DNA of 64,000 nt from Multifurca ochricompacta. Lineage: Eukaryota; Basidiomycota; Agaricomycetes; Russulales; Russulaceae. Below are positions 34,034-46,466 of the stretch, in pieces (position 1 is the stretch's first letter; each line of letters begins with the position of its first letter). The position numbers were made by a program, and so were the translations under genes. Location: the NCBI GenBank assembly GCA_022496185.1, contig WTXG01000053.1, positions 62,001 through 126,000 on the forward strand, written 5' to 3'. Below the pieces are notes generated by a model. It ran no database searches and was not told the DNA's origin. It saw nothing but the letters and a program-made list of their open reading frames with translations.

Positions 34034-35515
34034 CGGGCGGGCAGGTGGGCAGTGCTGCGCGGGCGCGACCAAAACCAAAAAAAAAAAATGCAATGCCAAC
34101 ATTAACGGGGAAGTGGTATGGGGGGGGGGGGGTCAAGGAAACGAAAAGAGAATGTGAGTGTGAGAGAAAAACGGCAAATAAAATTTCGAACGATAGGGAA
34201 ATAAACTTTCCTCCGGCGTGGGGGGGGGGAGGGATTGAGGGGAAGGGGGAATTTGTTTTACGCGTCGCCTCTCTCCTTCGAGCGTTTCGAGCTGCGCCCG
34301 TGCTCCCCAAGCGCTTTTTTTTGGGATGGGCAACCGAATATCGTTTGTGTGACACACCACTACTGATAAGGAGGGTGCTCGGTCAGCTTTCGAAAAAAAA
34401 AGAAAAGAGAGAGAGAGCCAATTTGATAATGACAACAAGAACGTATGTGTGCCATAGCATGCCATACACACTATAATATCCCGTACCCCCGTAACCGCAT
34501 GCTAGAGAAGAACGTAGTTGGTAGATGTATTCTTCATTTCTCCTTTCTTGGTCGGAGATAGCGTGTGATGATAACTCACTATTTGCTATTTGCTTTGTTA
34601 GTTGTTCCAGCCACGCGTGTGCAAACTTCATGCAAGCGCCCAATGGCGCTAAAGTCATTAATGATTCCCTTTCGACAACCACCAACACCACGTCATAGAA
34701 GTTTGTGGCGTATTTATTGTTTTCTTTTATATTTCTTTGTGACTTATCATCATCGGTTGTTTGGATCCGCAGTGAAGGAAGGAAGAAAAAAAGAAAGGGG
34801 GGGCAATACAATAAGTAAGAAAGAAAAAGAAAACAAAAGGAAAGAACCGCATGCATCTGTTCGCCCCCCCCCCCCCTCTCTCTGGTAAAGGAAGCGACTG
34901 GTAGCGAATGGACACGGAGACATTCTTTAATCCCATTAAGAAACCATGAGTAATCAATCACCCACGCACCCACGCATTAGCGAACATCTCGGCGCGGCGC
35001 GTACTGGTCCCCTGACTCGAGTGAGGCCAGCCATTGATCATAATTGATTTGGCACTTGGCAACTCGATTTTGAACTGTCCCGCTCCAGCTGGGGTGAGGG
35101 GGGGAGATTGTTGACAAGTACCCCCCCCCCCCCATCTTCTTCCCCTTCCCCCCCCCTCCCCCCCTCCTCCCTCCTCCTCCTCCTTCCCCGCTATCTTGTA
35201 TTTGTGCAGGTCATTTGGAAAGAAAAAAAAAAAAAAAAAAGTCACTCTCGGACTTGTTTTTGTCACGATGGAAGAATAACCTCTTTTTAAAAAATTATTT
35301 AAACGCTCAGTTGCGCTTTGGGAGAATCTCTTTTTCCTTTTTATTTTTATTTTTATTTTTTGAAGGAATTGGTTTTTGGGGAGGAGGAGGAGGAGGAGAG
35401 GGGAGGAGGAAAGAGAGGAAAGAGAGGAAAGAGAGGGAGGGAAACTACCTAGACAAAATATAGACGCAGATCGGGTTTCCTTCCTTGGTTGACAAATAGG
35501 TTTGGGACCGTGCCA

Positions 35516-35548
35516 TGCACTGGCACTGGCACTGGCACTGGCACTGGC
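35516..35548. repeat. GCACTG hexanucleotide repeat
   Basis: Five GCACTG units. A multiple of three, so it translates to dipeptide repeats in every frame; I see no gene around it. Confidence 0.85.
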
Positions 35549-36360
35549 GCCGGCAAAAAAAAGCGCTTTCACTTTCGTGATGGTGATGATGATGAGAAGG
35601 GGTCACCTTGTCGATTATTCGGTTCAAAAAAAAGCTGGGCAAAAAACCAAAAATAATGCCCTTTTTTCCGATGGGGATCAGCTTTGTAACCCAGGCGTCA
35701 AGCATTTTTTCAAAGGGATGTGTTATTGATGATGATGAGTGTGGTCAGACAGAGAATACCTCCACAGCCCCCCCCCCCCCCCCCACTCGTGAACGAATGC
35801 GGGCGGGAGCGAGCGCTCCTAGTTATAGCAGTGTCGGACCCAAGACCCCCTTTTTTAGTAAGGTGGCCCAACCAAAGGTCATTAAGATATTTTACGCACA
35901 CATGCATGCACATATGCACATAATCACTTGGCTCATTTCGGGAACAGTTGGAAAAAATAAAAATAAAAAACTAGTTACAATCAATCAAAAGGGAACAAAT
36001 CTAAGGGACGTGACTTTATATGAGGCCGTCTATGTGCAAGTATGCACGTGTGTCACAAACAGATCATCCCAGCAGCAGCCAGCACCAGCAGCGGTTGACA
36101 CTTGGTGGCGTTCCGAATCGGAAACAATCGCACACACACAATCGCCAGATTCACCCACCCATGAGAAAGTCCCCCCCCACGCGCACGATGCTGCTACCCA
36201 AAAGGAGTGACAATCACAAACAAGAGAGATAGCTTGCTGGCTAAAAGAAGGGTGGAGGGGTGTGGTGGGGAGGTGGGAAAGGGGGGGATTTGCGTTCTTC
36301 TCACACACACACTTACGGAGAAAACAAACAAAAAAAAAAAAAAAAACTGTCATACAAACG

Positions 36361-38952
36361 ACCTTATCTCCCGTCGAATTGGATACGAAGGACGCCAATC
36401 ATGTGCAAATGCCCTTTTAGGTCCATCAAGATGTGACCAGTTTTTTTTTCTCTGAGTTCACATCCTAATCTGTGACAATTTTTTTCCCTTTGGATCTGCC
36501 AACCAAGCATGCGCGCGCTGGGCAGTGACAGGATGCTACCAAAGCAAACTGCTCCCGTTTCCACCGGGTAAGATCGCGCACCCACAGATTTTGAAGTAGG
36601 AAAGGTCGGTCCTATTACGAGCTCCGGCAGCCAGCTTCCAAATTGGACGAAAATCCACAAAAAGTTCACCGTCGTTTCCAGGAATAGGAAATGAAACCAC
36701 GAGACGATGTGCTACATCCCTGTAGTCGTCGTTAACACGTATGAATTGAGATTACCTTCAGCAGTTCAACAAAGCTTTGAGGGGCCTTCGGAAAAGGGGG
36801 TTCCACACCTTGTGATTCATGATTTCATGATAACTTCATAAAGAGACACATCTTTCGCTTTTTTTTCAATTACGGAATGAGTTCCAAGTCCAACTGCGTT
36901 AACACCTCGATAAAGAAGGGGGGGGGCAGGGCCGATCAGAAGGAGTATATCTTTGGCTGTGGGAAAAGAAGAATCCCAGGAAGCTGGACCCAAGATGTCG
37001 CACGGCCATATCTCAAGTCTCGTTTGGCATGATGTTGTGATGAACGAACAAACCTTCTTGGACGTTGTGTGTTTCCAAATTTCTATTCCGCTCCAATGCT
37101 GAGACTCTGGAGAAGGAAAGGGACGAAACGAAATAAGCGCTTCATCACAAATCTTGAAATCAATACATAGAAGGGCAAGGGCAAAGGGGGGAAGGGGGGG
37201 GGGGGAGGATAGCCACGAAGCGGGTGCAATGTGCGCGCAGGACGAGGTCTCCGTCGTGAACGTTGCCACCTCTCTCCCTCCCCCAAGTGTCAACAACTAC
37301 TCCCGATCAGCTTTCCAACCAACAATGAAAGATGGCCAGAACAGCATTGTGAGTCGCATCTTGATACACGGTAGGACAACGATTGGTGCACTTGCGGCGC
37401 TGGCAGCTGGCGCTGAGTACGTACGTCAGAAATAACTCTGAAATATCAGCCCTAGAATTCGAATTCTTGATTTAGTTCACGAGCCAATCAAAAGAGATGG
37501 AAATAAATGGTACGATCAACTTCTTCCCCGCGCCGAGGATGGACGCAACGTCAATTTGTTGCAACCTGGACCGCCATGTGCGACGCCTTGACCGTCAATA
37601 ATCATTAAGCGCCCTCAGAGTGACCCAGAGCTTGTGAAAGGGCAAGCAGCTGTGACACTCGTTTCCAAATCAGACCCTGGCTCATGGGAAATGAAAATGT
37701 TGGTGCCTGTCATATTGGTTTATAGATGGTGGACGAAGAGCGGGAATGAGCATCCGCTGTGCGAACTCTTGAGCGCTAGAAGTTCCACACGAGGTGTACT
37801 GAAATTTATCACGTGATTACCCTTGGCTGGGCAGGACGAAGTGGTCATGGTGGACTTTCCCATGCAATGCAACATCTTGCTCATGTCCCCTATCGGAGCG
37901 ACACAACGAGTCAGAGTCATTAAAGCGTATCAAAAAGGTGACGTGCTAAGACTAATTCACAATCTTGCAGGATTATCAGACACTCTGAGACTGCGAAGTC
38001 GTGCCGGAGCGAATCGGACGAGCTAATTCCCTCCCATGGAAAGTACGCTGGTGTATCATACTTCGCGACGAAATCGCAATGTACCGATATCAGCGCGAAA
38101 ATAGAACCTACTCCGTGGGCGGTATTGAAGCCCAAATGCTGCAACATTCACAAATCCAGGGGAAGGGGAGGAAGGGAATCTCCGTGTCTGATTGAGACGG
38201 GGGTTGAGCGCCTTAGATTCCAAAACCCGAAGCTATGTGCCATTTGGTTACCTAGGGCCCGAGGCAATGTACAGATGAAGCCCCTGTTATGAACGCTGCG
38301 TGCTGAAGCTGAGCACCGCTACCATGGAGTTTTCGTGCCTAACCATCACTGTTGAGGTTGGTCTAGATCTCGTCATTTGAGCGTTTGTAGTTCACAGGAT
38401 AGTAATGGCGGCGGCCGTTTGATGGTTTGTTAACGCCTCGGTAAAAGGGAAGCGGCAATCCCAAGTAGGCTGATCTGAAAATATAAGAACCGTGATGCAG
38501 TTAACGCGACGACGCCAACAAAGAAACGAAAGGTCATCAAAAGACATCAAGACAGATGGTTGCCAACATCTTGCAACAAGTTGAATGTAACTTGATCAAC
38601 AACGCCGCAAGCATAATGCAACCCTAAAGTGCATGTTCTGATGGCTCATTATTCCGTTCCTGGTGGCCAAGACATGAATCACGTGCGGTTATTCAAAAAG
38701 CTTGAGGCCGACGTGGGTAGCAGTGACATCTGCACCTGCACCATAGCACGCTGCCAAGTGGGTTGTATACCATGCGGTAAGAAAGAGTTGTATTATTAAT
38801 CGACGTTTGCTCATCTGGACACCCATGCTGAAGGGAGCACATGGCCCCACGACATGTCATCAATAAGCAGACGCCAACTGAAGGACAGTCTCTCTGTTTG
38901 GTAAGCCCTAGAAAACTCATCATGGGTGTCATTGCCAGCTCACCTTACGCGA
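36361..38952. other. no recognisable gene
   Basis: Normal base composition resumes here. Minus-strand frames at 36364-36669 and 36817-37296 (159 codons) and others at 37720-38147 are open, but show no motif I recognise and do not join convincingly. A gene or a decayed gene without known domains is possible. Confidence 0.35.
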
Positions 38953-40722
38953 TCACGCAAAAATGGGAACTGCGCCTTGTGTTTCGTCCATGACCCAGCC
39001 CTGAGACTCAATATGAAGGCTTAAATGCAGACGCTCGCAAAGGGCAACAGGGCAACGCCACTCATATCGTTGGAGAATCAATGGTTCCACTGCTTTCTGC
39101 TTACCCTTACCCTTGGATCGCCTCTTAGATTGATGCGTCGTATTGGAAAGTGGTACCGAAGGGGCAATAGGGTTGCCGGAGGCCGCAGTACGTTGCGTTG
39201 AAGGCTGAGGGGGGGCATTGGATGACAAGGGTAAAGATGAAGATATACGAGCTACATGTCCCGCCGTGTTCCGCGGGCGTAGGCGCGAACGTATTGAAGT
39301 GTTTTCTGGAGAGACGGCCTGCTCTCTCGTTTCCTCAGTAGGCCGCGAGGGTTCAGATGGATGATCAATAACGCGGGTTTTCCCTCTTGCCTTCGCAGAA
39401 CGCGTGGACGGCTTCGCATCAAGAGGCTGGACATTACTTAGCAGTGGACCATGCGCGCTGGCTTGGGACTGGGGTATGGTCAGGGCGTCCTGCCCTTGTA
39501 ACTTGTCATGAGGAGATTCGAAGCTAACGACCTCCACGTCGGTGGATCTAGACCGGGGGTAGATCGGGGCTTCATTAACCCAACGATACATTTGCCATCG
39601 AGTATATGTCCACAGCGCAAGCCCCAAAGCCGACGCCCAGTACGCTCTTTTTCTGACATGTTACTCCCACCCAAAACGAGCGGGTCCAGACAACGGGCAC
39701 AGACAAGTGTATTCAAGTCCTCGCCCTTATTTGCCGACGAGGATCCAGTGGATTTGGTGCTGGGGCCAGGGTCCTCATCTACGTCAATAACGGCGACGGA
39801 GGGTGAAGGGGATTCGAAATTGTGTGTGAAACCAGGAGTAGGGGGATACGGGTGGGTATAGGCAACGCGGTATTCGTGCGGCGCGCGTCGAGGTTGCACC
39901 CGATCGTTTCCGAAACCAGACTGACCAGCTTCCGCCGCGGTTAATTCGGAGAAGGCGAGTGCGTCTACCATTTCTTCCTCCGTCGGATCGCCAAAGAGCC
40001 ATGTCGGAAAGATCCGCCCGATGGTCTGCGAGAGAAATCCGTGTCTTTGGTGTATGCCCCGCGCAATCCGCAAACGATCAAAATAACGCTGGCGAGCTTG
40101 TTCTTGCGCTTGTTGACGTTGAAGTAATTCAGCCTCACGCTGATAAGTAAGCGAAATAAATCCACCGCCCAGACTAATTACAGGACGATGACGTGAAGGT
40201 GGAGCGTTGCCAGGAGGAGGATGTGATGCGGGCCTGGCCTCATGAGTAGCCATAACCCTTTCGAACGCGAAAGGCTCTACATTTGGTCGGATGACATCTG
40301 GAGGAAAAAATATTGGTAGATGGCGCGGACGAGGACGTGCCAGTATGGGTGGCACTGGGGGAGGTGTTTGTACAGATTGAATTGGCGGGGAGGAGAGCGT
40401 ATTCGACCGCCTTGGAATAACCGGATTAGGACACGGAAATTACGGAAAAGGTAAGAGGTGTGGTCTCACCTGGAGGTCTCCGGCGCGTGGGTGGCCCAGC
40501 TTCTATACCATCGTCGCTGTCCAGTACAATGACGTCTGATGATACCGTGACTATAGAAGGGTTGTCTCGTTGAATTGGGCGTCTTGGTCGTCGAGATGGA
40601 CGTTGGGTCTGCTCATCATCGAGCCCATCAACATCAATAACCTCTTGGTGTATGCGGGGTCGAAGAATAGGGATAGTTGGTGTAGACGATCTTGCAATTG
40701 TGACTGGCATCCTGCCATCCAT
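38953..40722 (-). CDS. RING-type protein with SUMO-interaction-like motifs
   Basis: Exon 1 is 40722-40470; exon 2 starts at 40354 (phase 1, intron 115 nt); a further intron of about 50-60 nt lies between roughly 39590 and 39530, and the last exon runs to 38953. The total is near 590 aa. The split RING shows LVCARCLDPLVLGG, then RLWGLRCGHILDGKC, and at the very C-terminus YEWRCPVALCERLH; cysteine/histidine spacing fits a RING with a long insert. Hydrophobic-acidic motifs that look like SUMO-interaction motifs occur at EVIDVDGLDD, VIVLDSDDG and AVIDVDEDPG. By analogy this could be a SUMO-targeted ubiquitin ligase. Inserts are basic and Ser/Pro-rich, with a likely nuclear signal (KRRSKGKGKQK). 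The exact second intron is unresolved. Confidence 0.7.
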
Positions 40723-41910
40723 ATGTTACGAAAAAGCGTTGTCGCCACCGCCGCCACCGCCGTCGTCGTCTTTGTCGTCGTCAGTGTCGATGTCTAAGCT
40801 CTAAGCTCTAAAGGGCGTAGGACGGCGTCTCTGTCCGATGTCACGTGATATGACTATATATATTAATTACGTAATAAATGCACGGACCATATCATCTTGG
40901 CTGGCGGCTTATATAACGCTTATTTTTTTTTGTTGGTTGGTTGGTTGTGCGCTTGTCCATGTCCATGTCGATGGTGTCTATGTCTTTTTTTCATCCATCT
41001 GTGAGTTATATTGATTTCCATTCTTTTTTTTTTCTTTCTCCACGAGATGACTTTATTCTCTTCCCCGTCCTACACGACTATGCCGAGGAATAGGGTTGTC
41101 TGTTCGCAACAGACATGCGTCTTTTCCAGACGCGCAGTGTGCTTGCCAGTACCATTTTGTCTGATCAACTTCTCTATTATTTCTTTCTTTATCCATCTAA
41201 TCTTGTATGCTTATCGCCTTACTTCTCTCCAGGTCTCATCCATTAGGTGAGCATTCTTTATTCTAGACGTAATGTTTTTCTCTCGTCTCTCGTACTGCCA
41301 AGAAGATGAAACAATGCCGAAATTCGCAGTTTCCACTCTAGTGCCCTCCCCAAGGAGTACTCCCCCAATACCAAACACCTTATATTTCCCCTCTTACTCG
41401 CTGAACCCATTAGCTGAGTAGTGCGTGGACCACCTCCCACTTGGGTTGGCGCGCTGGGTGCAAGGTGGGGGTCGGCACGATGAGGGTACGAGTCCTTCCA
41501 AGGATGTCTGACTTGAGCAGTGCGAGGACGAGATTAACAACTGTCAACACATTACTGTTTACTAACTAATGGAAATTTCTCTTTTCTTTTTAGAGAGTTT
41601 TTATTCTATTCTTATCTAACATAAGATGGTTTCTTAAGATCTACTACGTAGCACAGATGTATGTAATTGGTGAACCTTGTCAAAGTCTAGAGCGACAAGG
41701 ACTATGGCAAATGTAACATGTTTTTTGTTTTTTTTTGTTAACTTGAAACTTTAAAACTTCAATGTGGTCGTTTGAGCGCTGTAGTCCGGTGTTTAAAAGT
41801 TTGGAACACGCCACGCCCTGGCATCAACCACATAGCGGGCACGCCTCCTTAGACTCCGAGGCAACCAAGGCAACGACGAGACCTATATCAGCTTTGGAGG
41901 GGACTTAAAA
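40723..41910. other. divergent promoter region of RING and TFB2 genes
   Basis: A 1.2-kb spacer containing a GCC/GTC trinucleotide block near 40742-40790, the CACGTGATAT site and a TATATATATTAATTA stretch at about 40855-40870. A plus-strand frame at 41011-41250 is open but unconvincing. Confidence 0.45.
40842..40851. promoter_or_regulatory. CACGTGATAT upstream of the RING gene
   Basis: An E-box core with the extension ATAT, 120 bp before the RING gene start. The same ten bases occur at 56553, 75 bp before the cyanase start. Confidence 0.35.
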
Positions 41911-44117
41911 ATGACCGCTGCCACTGGAAAGACCGAAGGGCAACAAGAACGCAGCCTCCATGCACTGCTTCCCTTTCTTCAGACCCAGTCTCAAACCTCT
42001 CTCACTCGAATGTACCAGCGTCCTTCCTCATGCCTTTCCATATTTCGGTAGGCGTGAATATGATAAATCCTTTTGGACGCGCTCTAATGCAACCCTAAGT
42101 CTCCTGGGAGCCGTGGAACGGCAACTTGTCATGAACCTTTTGTGGCTCGAATCATCTATACCGACTTCCACTATGTCTTCTTGGGTAACAAAAGAAGGGA
42201 AAACGTGGGCATCATATCCACTTTTCCATTTGGTTAGATTCGATTGTCTACTTGATCAGGCTTTTCGATGATGCCCTCGCCTGGCTCGCTCGATTACACA
42301 TTCTGTCAAACAATACAACTACTAAACTTGGCTTGAGCCCTGCATTCAAGACGAGCATGAGACACGCTATCACCGGAGGGTACATCCGAACCACCTTGTT
42401 GCACTTGTTTATCTTTGTTCGCTTACGGATAATTGCCCATCAGTGGTGCGAGCGTCAGCTTTGGTGTTCCAGCCGAACCGGACGAAAAACGCCCCGCACC
42501 AACTATTGATGCACTAGACGCATACGCTCTTGAGCGCTGGGAGGTATGTACGATAGGCACGGACCTTACTATTCATTAACTGCTTCTAGACTATTCTGCA
42601 TTATATGGTTTCTTCTGGTACCGGTCAGATGCCCGTAAAGCCTTCTCAGGGTGTCCTCTTTCTCCTGCAGCGCAACGGCCTCATGGCGATGAACCAGTCA
42701 GAGCGTTTGATCGTTCCGCGCGATAAATGTGCCTAATCCCGTGGCTTCGCAGGGGCCAGCTTCAGATCACATCTTCTGGATTTCAATTCTTGTTACACAC
42801 GCCCCATGCCCAACTTTGGGAGCTATTGCTACAGTATCTCCAAATGGTCGAGGTGTGGGCAGTGTTTCTGATCGTATTCTAACGGTTTCTCATCACGCCA
42901 TCCGGGTCACAATCAGGAAAGGCAAATGGATCTCGTAGAAGTGCTCAGCTTCCTGTTCATGTTGTCGAACATGGAACTTGGGCGAGTAAGGGCTTTTTAC
43001 GTCGTGCTCCGACTCGGAGTATTGACGGATGGTTTCACAAGGAATACTCAACTGAGAGCCTAAGCGATACACAGCGGGCAATGCTGGAGGACTTGCGTGA
43101 CTATGGTCTGATCTGGCAACGCAAGGCGAAATGCATCTTCCACGTGATTTTGTTTTTGTGGGACTAACAAGATAATTCCTTAGGCATCCTCTCGTCGCTT
43201 TATCCCGACGCGCTTGGCAACAACGCTGACATCTTCAGTGCCCCCATTACCTACAGCCACTCACGCCAGCGGCGCGCAGGACCAAGGGTTCATTGTACTT
43301 GAGACGAACTACCGCATTTACGCGTATACCGGTGCGCATTGCTCAATTATTGCAATACATTGCATGCTCGTTTCCTGATCTCGGTTGGGTAGATAACCCA
43401 CTTCAGACTGCGGTCCTAAACCTGTTTGTATTCGTGAAATCGCGTTTCCCGAACCTTGTAGTGGGTTCGATTACACGCGAGAGTGTACGAAAGGCCCTCG
43501 TAAATGGCATCACTGCGGATCAGGTAGGGGTCGGCTTTTGTCTTGAGCACTCTTAAAGCCGGGGTCTGTTGTCTTCTTTCCTCGGCAAACCCCCTAAGCC
43601 ACTTTTTGCCCGTTCTATGAACGGGGGAGAGTGTGGGCTTATCGTAGGATATTAATGGCTTCATCTGTCGTCAGATAATCAGCTACCTCACAACCTATGC
43701 ACATCCGCAAATGCGTAAGAACGTACGTCGTATACGCCGACGAGACGGCTACTACTGATGACTTGCCGACGTCCTACAGAAGCCGCTGCTCCCTGTGACC
43801 GTACAAGACCAGATCCGACTATGGGAGCTAGAGCGTAACCGCATCAAGACGCAGGAAGGTAAGCTGGGAAATCCTCCTTCAGTCTCTCCGCACTTTCGTA
43901 TCGGTTAAAAACACTCAACTTGTCACTCGCGCGGCCTGGAGGTTTTTTATATACCGCATTTGCGTCCCAAGCGGACTACGAATACGTCCTCAACTACGCT
44001 CGGCAGCTGGACGTTGTGTTGTGGGAGAATGCGGCCAAACGCTGCTTCTTTGGCAGCGTTGAGGGCCATACCAATATTCGTGGGTTCATCGAACGAAGAA
44101 CAGGTGGCGGCGGCTGA
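41911..44117 (+). CDS. TFB2: TFIIH subunit TFB2 (p52 homologue), 13 exons
   Basis: Exons 41911-42047, 42100-42204, 42260-42379, 42459-42543, 42590-42696, 42753-42852, 42917-42985, 43042-43125, 43184-43331, 43393-43523, 43675-43722, 43780-43858 and 43942-44117 sum to 1389 nt, 462 aa, all in phase. This is the typical p52 length. Landmarks: [101 protein letters not shown]; and the C-terminal clamp [18 protein letters not shown]2 anchors the XPB helicase and p8/TFB5 in the TFIIH core for transcription initiation and nucleotide excision repair. Exon 8 needs either a GC donor (AAG|GCGAAA at 43126) or an 18-nt longer exon with a 40-nt intron; I prefer the GC donor. The intron before exon 11 (151 nt) is the longest. 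Confidence 0.93.
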
Positions 44118-45025
44118 TAGACAGCTAATGCGCTTGGGGGGCCGGGGGGGGGAGGGGGAGACGCCATACCAATGAGGGTGCAACTGTAAGCCGCTGTTTC
44201 CGAGTCGGCTACGACGGTGGCGAGATGTAGCGGATGTGGTCGCGTTATGTGAATCAAGTCGGTTGGTAAAGTATTTTAATATTTTCTGACTGTCCACCTC
44301 GGGCCTCATGGCAACGTTGGACCCGACAAAAGTTAAGTTGGCCCACTGCTGCTACGTGCTGTGTGATGTCGGAGTCATGGTGTCCCGCATCAAGGAAACA
44401 GAGGGCGCCGGTTTCAGATGCATAGTTATATCAATATACCCAGAGATCATCAACCAGTTGGCATAGGAGGGAGTGAGATGCAGCTTCGTTACAAGGGCGA
44501 GTGTCTATGCTAGGTGAGGGATGGCGCGGGCGGGTCACGATGTTGGACACCAGTCCCTCCACAGCAGCACAGCAGGTAATAATCCAAAACAAGTAGATTA
44601 GAAACTCCGAGTCTGACTCGACTCTTGCTTTGATGGGTATCTTAGACCGGGTCCATAAGATACCGCGAGTCGGACGGTCTTGCTTCAGCCACGTCACGTC
44701 GTCCGAAACCTTTGGTGTTTCTTCTAAGAGCTGCGAGCTGCGCAGTATCGCTTCAGTCTTGAGCCTGCGACGACTTGAAAGGGTCATCCATTTGTCACCC
44801 TCACCTTGGAGAAGGCAAAGATAAGATATCGTACTATATGATACAAGCGAGACCACCAGACAGTGTGCATGATCGGTACTCGCGTAAGAACTGCTGCAGA
44901 AACCAACAATCAACACAAAGACGATAAACACAAACCACTCCCCCCCCCCTAAAAGCTCATAGCTCCGGTCATCGATTCACTCTTCGTTGTCCTGTGCCCC
45001 AAGCTCCACGTGCGGTTGTGCCGTT
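44118..45025. other. intergenic with a doubtful minus-strand frame
   Basis: A 166-codon minus-strand frame (44931-44431) opens with a hydrophobic stretch (MFIVFVLIVGFCSSSY) and has a basic middle, but no family is recognised and no splice support is evident. Otherwise nothing is seen. The two flanking genes are convergent here. Confidence 0.35.
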
Positions 45026-46466
45026 TTACACGCCTCTCCGATGATCGTCCGTGTACGGGGAGGCGTAAGACGGCTGATTCTGGGCAATAGAGCTCAGCGG
45101 CTGTGCTGTAGAGATTCGCCTATCAGCGATGTCCGGAGAACTTGGAATGCGTGGCGTCCACCCAGGTGTCCCGGTTCGAGTGTACTGATGGGAGAAGAAG
45201 ACCTCTCTTGAGTTCATGTGAGGCGAGGCGCTCAGATGTGCATGAGGCTGTGAATAGTACGTATTGTCTTGGCTAGTTGAGTTTGCGTCGTGAAAGGTCG
45301 TGCCAGTCGGAGACCAGGGTGCTGACGCGCGGGTACCATGAGGAGATGTGCCGGGATCAATGGGGGTGGACGGGGGTGACCATGAGTAATGGTTGCGTGT
45401 CCGCGCTGGGTCGGCGTGTACCTGGGAAAAATGAGAACCCAGGGGTCGTCTTACTGCAAAACTACTGGCTGGTAATGCAGGGCTCCGTGCTTGGGAGGTT
45501 TCGTTCTGCTGAATGGGGTATTGGGGTGTATGATCTGGAAGAGAAGGCGCTGCTCGATTTGGTGCGGAAGGCAACGACGCCCTGTCGTGCTGGCGCCTCG
45601 AGGGGTCGGCCTCTTCGGCATCATATCTAGAGACGGCACATGAACAGTGTCACTCTTTCATTAGATATTAAAGCGTGGAAATTTTTCTTTACATATGTGC
45701 GTTTCCGTCAGGACCGATTTCTACGTGGGGTGGATGGCGGAAGTTCGTCGCCCGTACCATCTCGGGCGGGATGGTGAGGCGCATGATATCCGGCCGGCTT
45801 GTCGGGCGATGTAATAGGCCCCGCCCGATGTCTTCCTCTCGATAATACGAAACGAGATGGTGGTCCGTGCCGGACACCTTCACTGTGATAGTCTACCGTG
45901 GGTCAGCGCATGCCTGTCTGAGTGATTAAACATCATTGCCTTCTTTATCAGACCACTCGGCCGCATTGTTCCACTAGGGTCTCTAACACCACCGGCATCC
46001 GATCTTCCATGATAGTAGGTGTTGGCGGGAGAGCTTGGTGGAGCGACGCGGAATGTCGATGTTCCCGGGGGGAGTAGCGCGGTGTCCACCCCCCGGTGCG
46101 AATTTCGCTCCCCAACTTCGCGGTACATCTTAAAGCGGAAGCGGCTTTATGAACCATCTCCAAGCTTTCGCAGCGAAAGGTGCACCAACGTACCAGGAAA
46201 TTGCCTACGATCCGCGACGGCGACCAAGATAGACCCTCTGTCCATCGCTTAATACCACTCTCCTCGACACAAAAAACGAACACGGCGCCGCTCCTGATCA
46301 TTGACCTACGCTCAGAGTCGTTGAGCCTTCGGGTGATGCGCGGGATGATGCCTTGACGCGCGGCCATGATGAGGCGAAGGGCGTCAGTTGTAGTTTCTAC
46401 AAAGCCTATAAAGTGTTGCACGTCAGAGGTAACTTGGGAAGGGCGACGTCCCGCAGGGGTATCCAT
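45026..46466 (-). CDS. Gti1/Pac2 (WOPR) family transcription regulator
   Basis: Exons 46466-46194, 46128-45940, 45892-45693 and 45626-45026 give 420 aa. The WOPR domain is bipartite as expected. WOPRa: GFVETTTDALRLI, then RRLNDSERRSMIRSGAVFVF, IKRWTEGLSWSPSRIVGNFL. WOPRb: SGLIKKTITV, then DHHLVSYYREEDI. An intron separates the K-K and T of the GLIKKT signature; it begins GCAATG and ends GTAG, i.e. a GC-AG intron of 47 nt (45939-45893). The C-terminal half is Ser/Pro/Thr-rich and disordered. WOPR proteins (Wor1, Ryp1, Sge1, Pac2) are DNA-binding master regulators of morphology, mating or host interaction; the target here is unknown. The start was chosen at MDTPAGRRP because WOPRa begins shortly after; a longer in-frame start exists at 46643. 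Confidence 0.9.

Larger units (their letters stand above)
28311..36360. other. 8-kb low-complexity, microsatellite-rich tract (right part)
   Basis: Dense homopolymers (for example C run near 30222, G run near 30260, A runs near 30900, C runs near 33650, 34865, 35120 and 35770, G run near 34120) and many different microsatellites, listed individually below. No long codon-like frame survives that is not repeat translation. One short exon-like unit at 30602-30679 is listed separately. The tract lies upstream of the gene starting at 28310. Confidence 0.65.

Noticed and set aside
36364..38195. Decayed transposase or polymerase
   Set aside because: I looked for DDE, RNase H or reverse transcriptase motifs in the open frames and found none.
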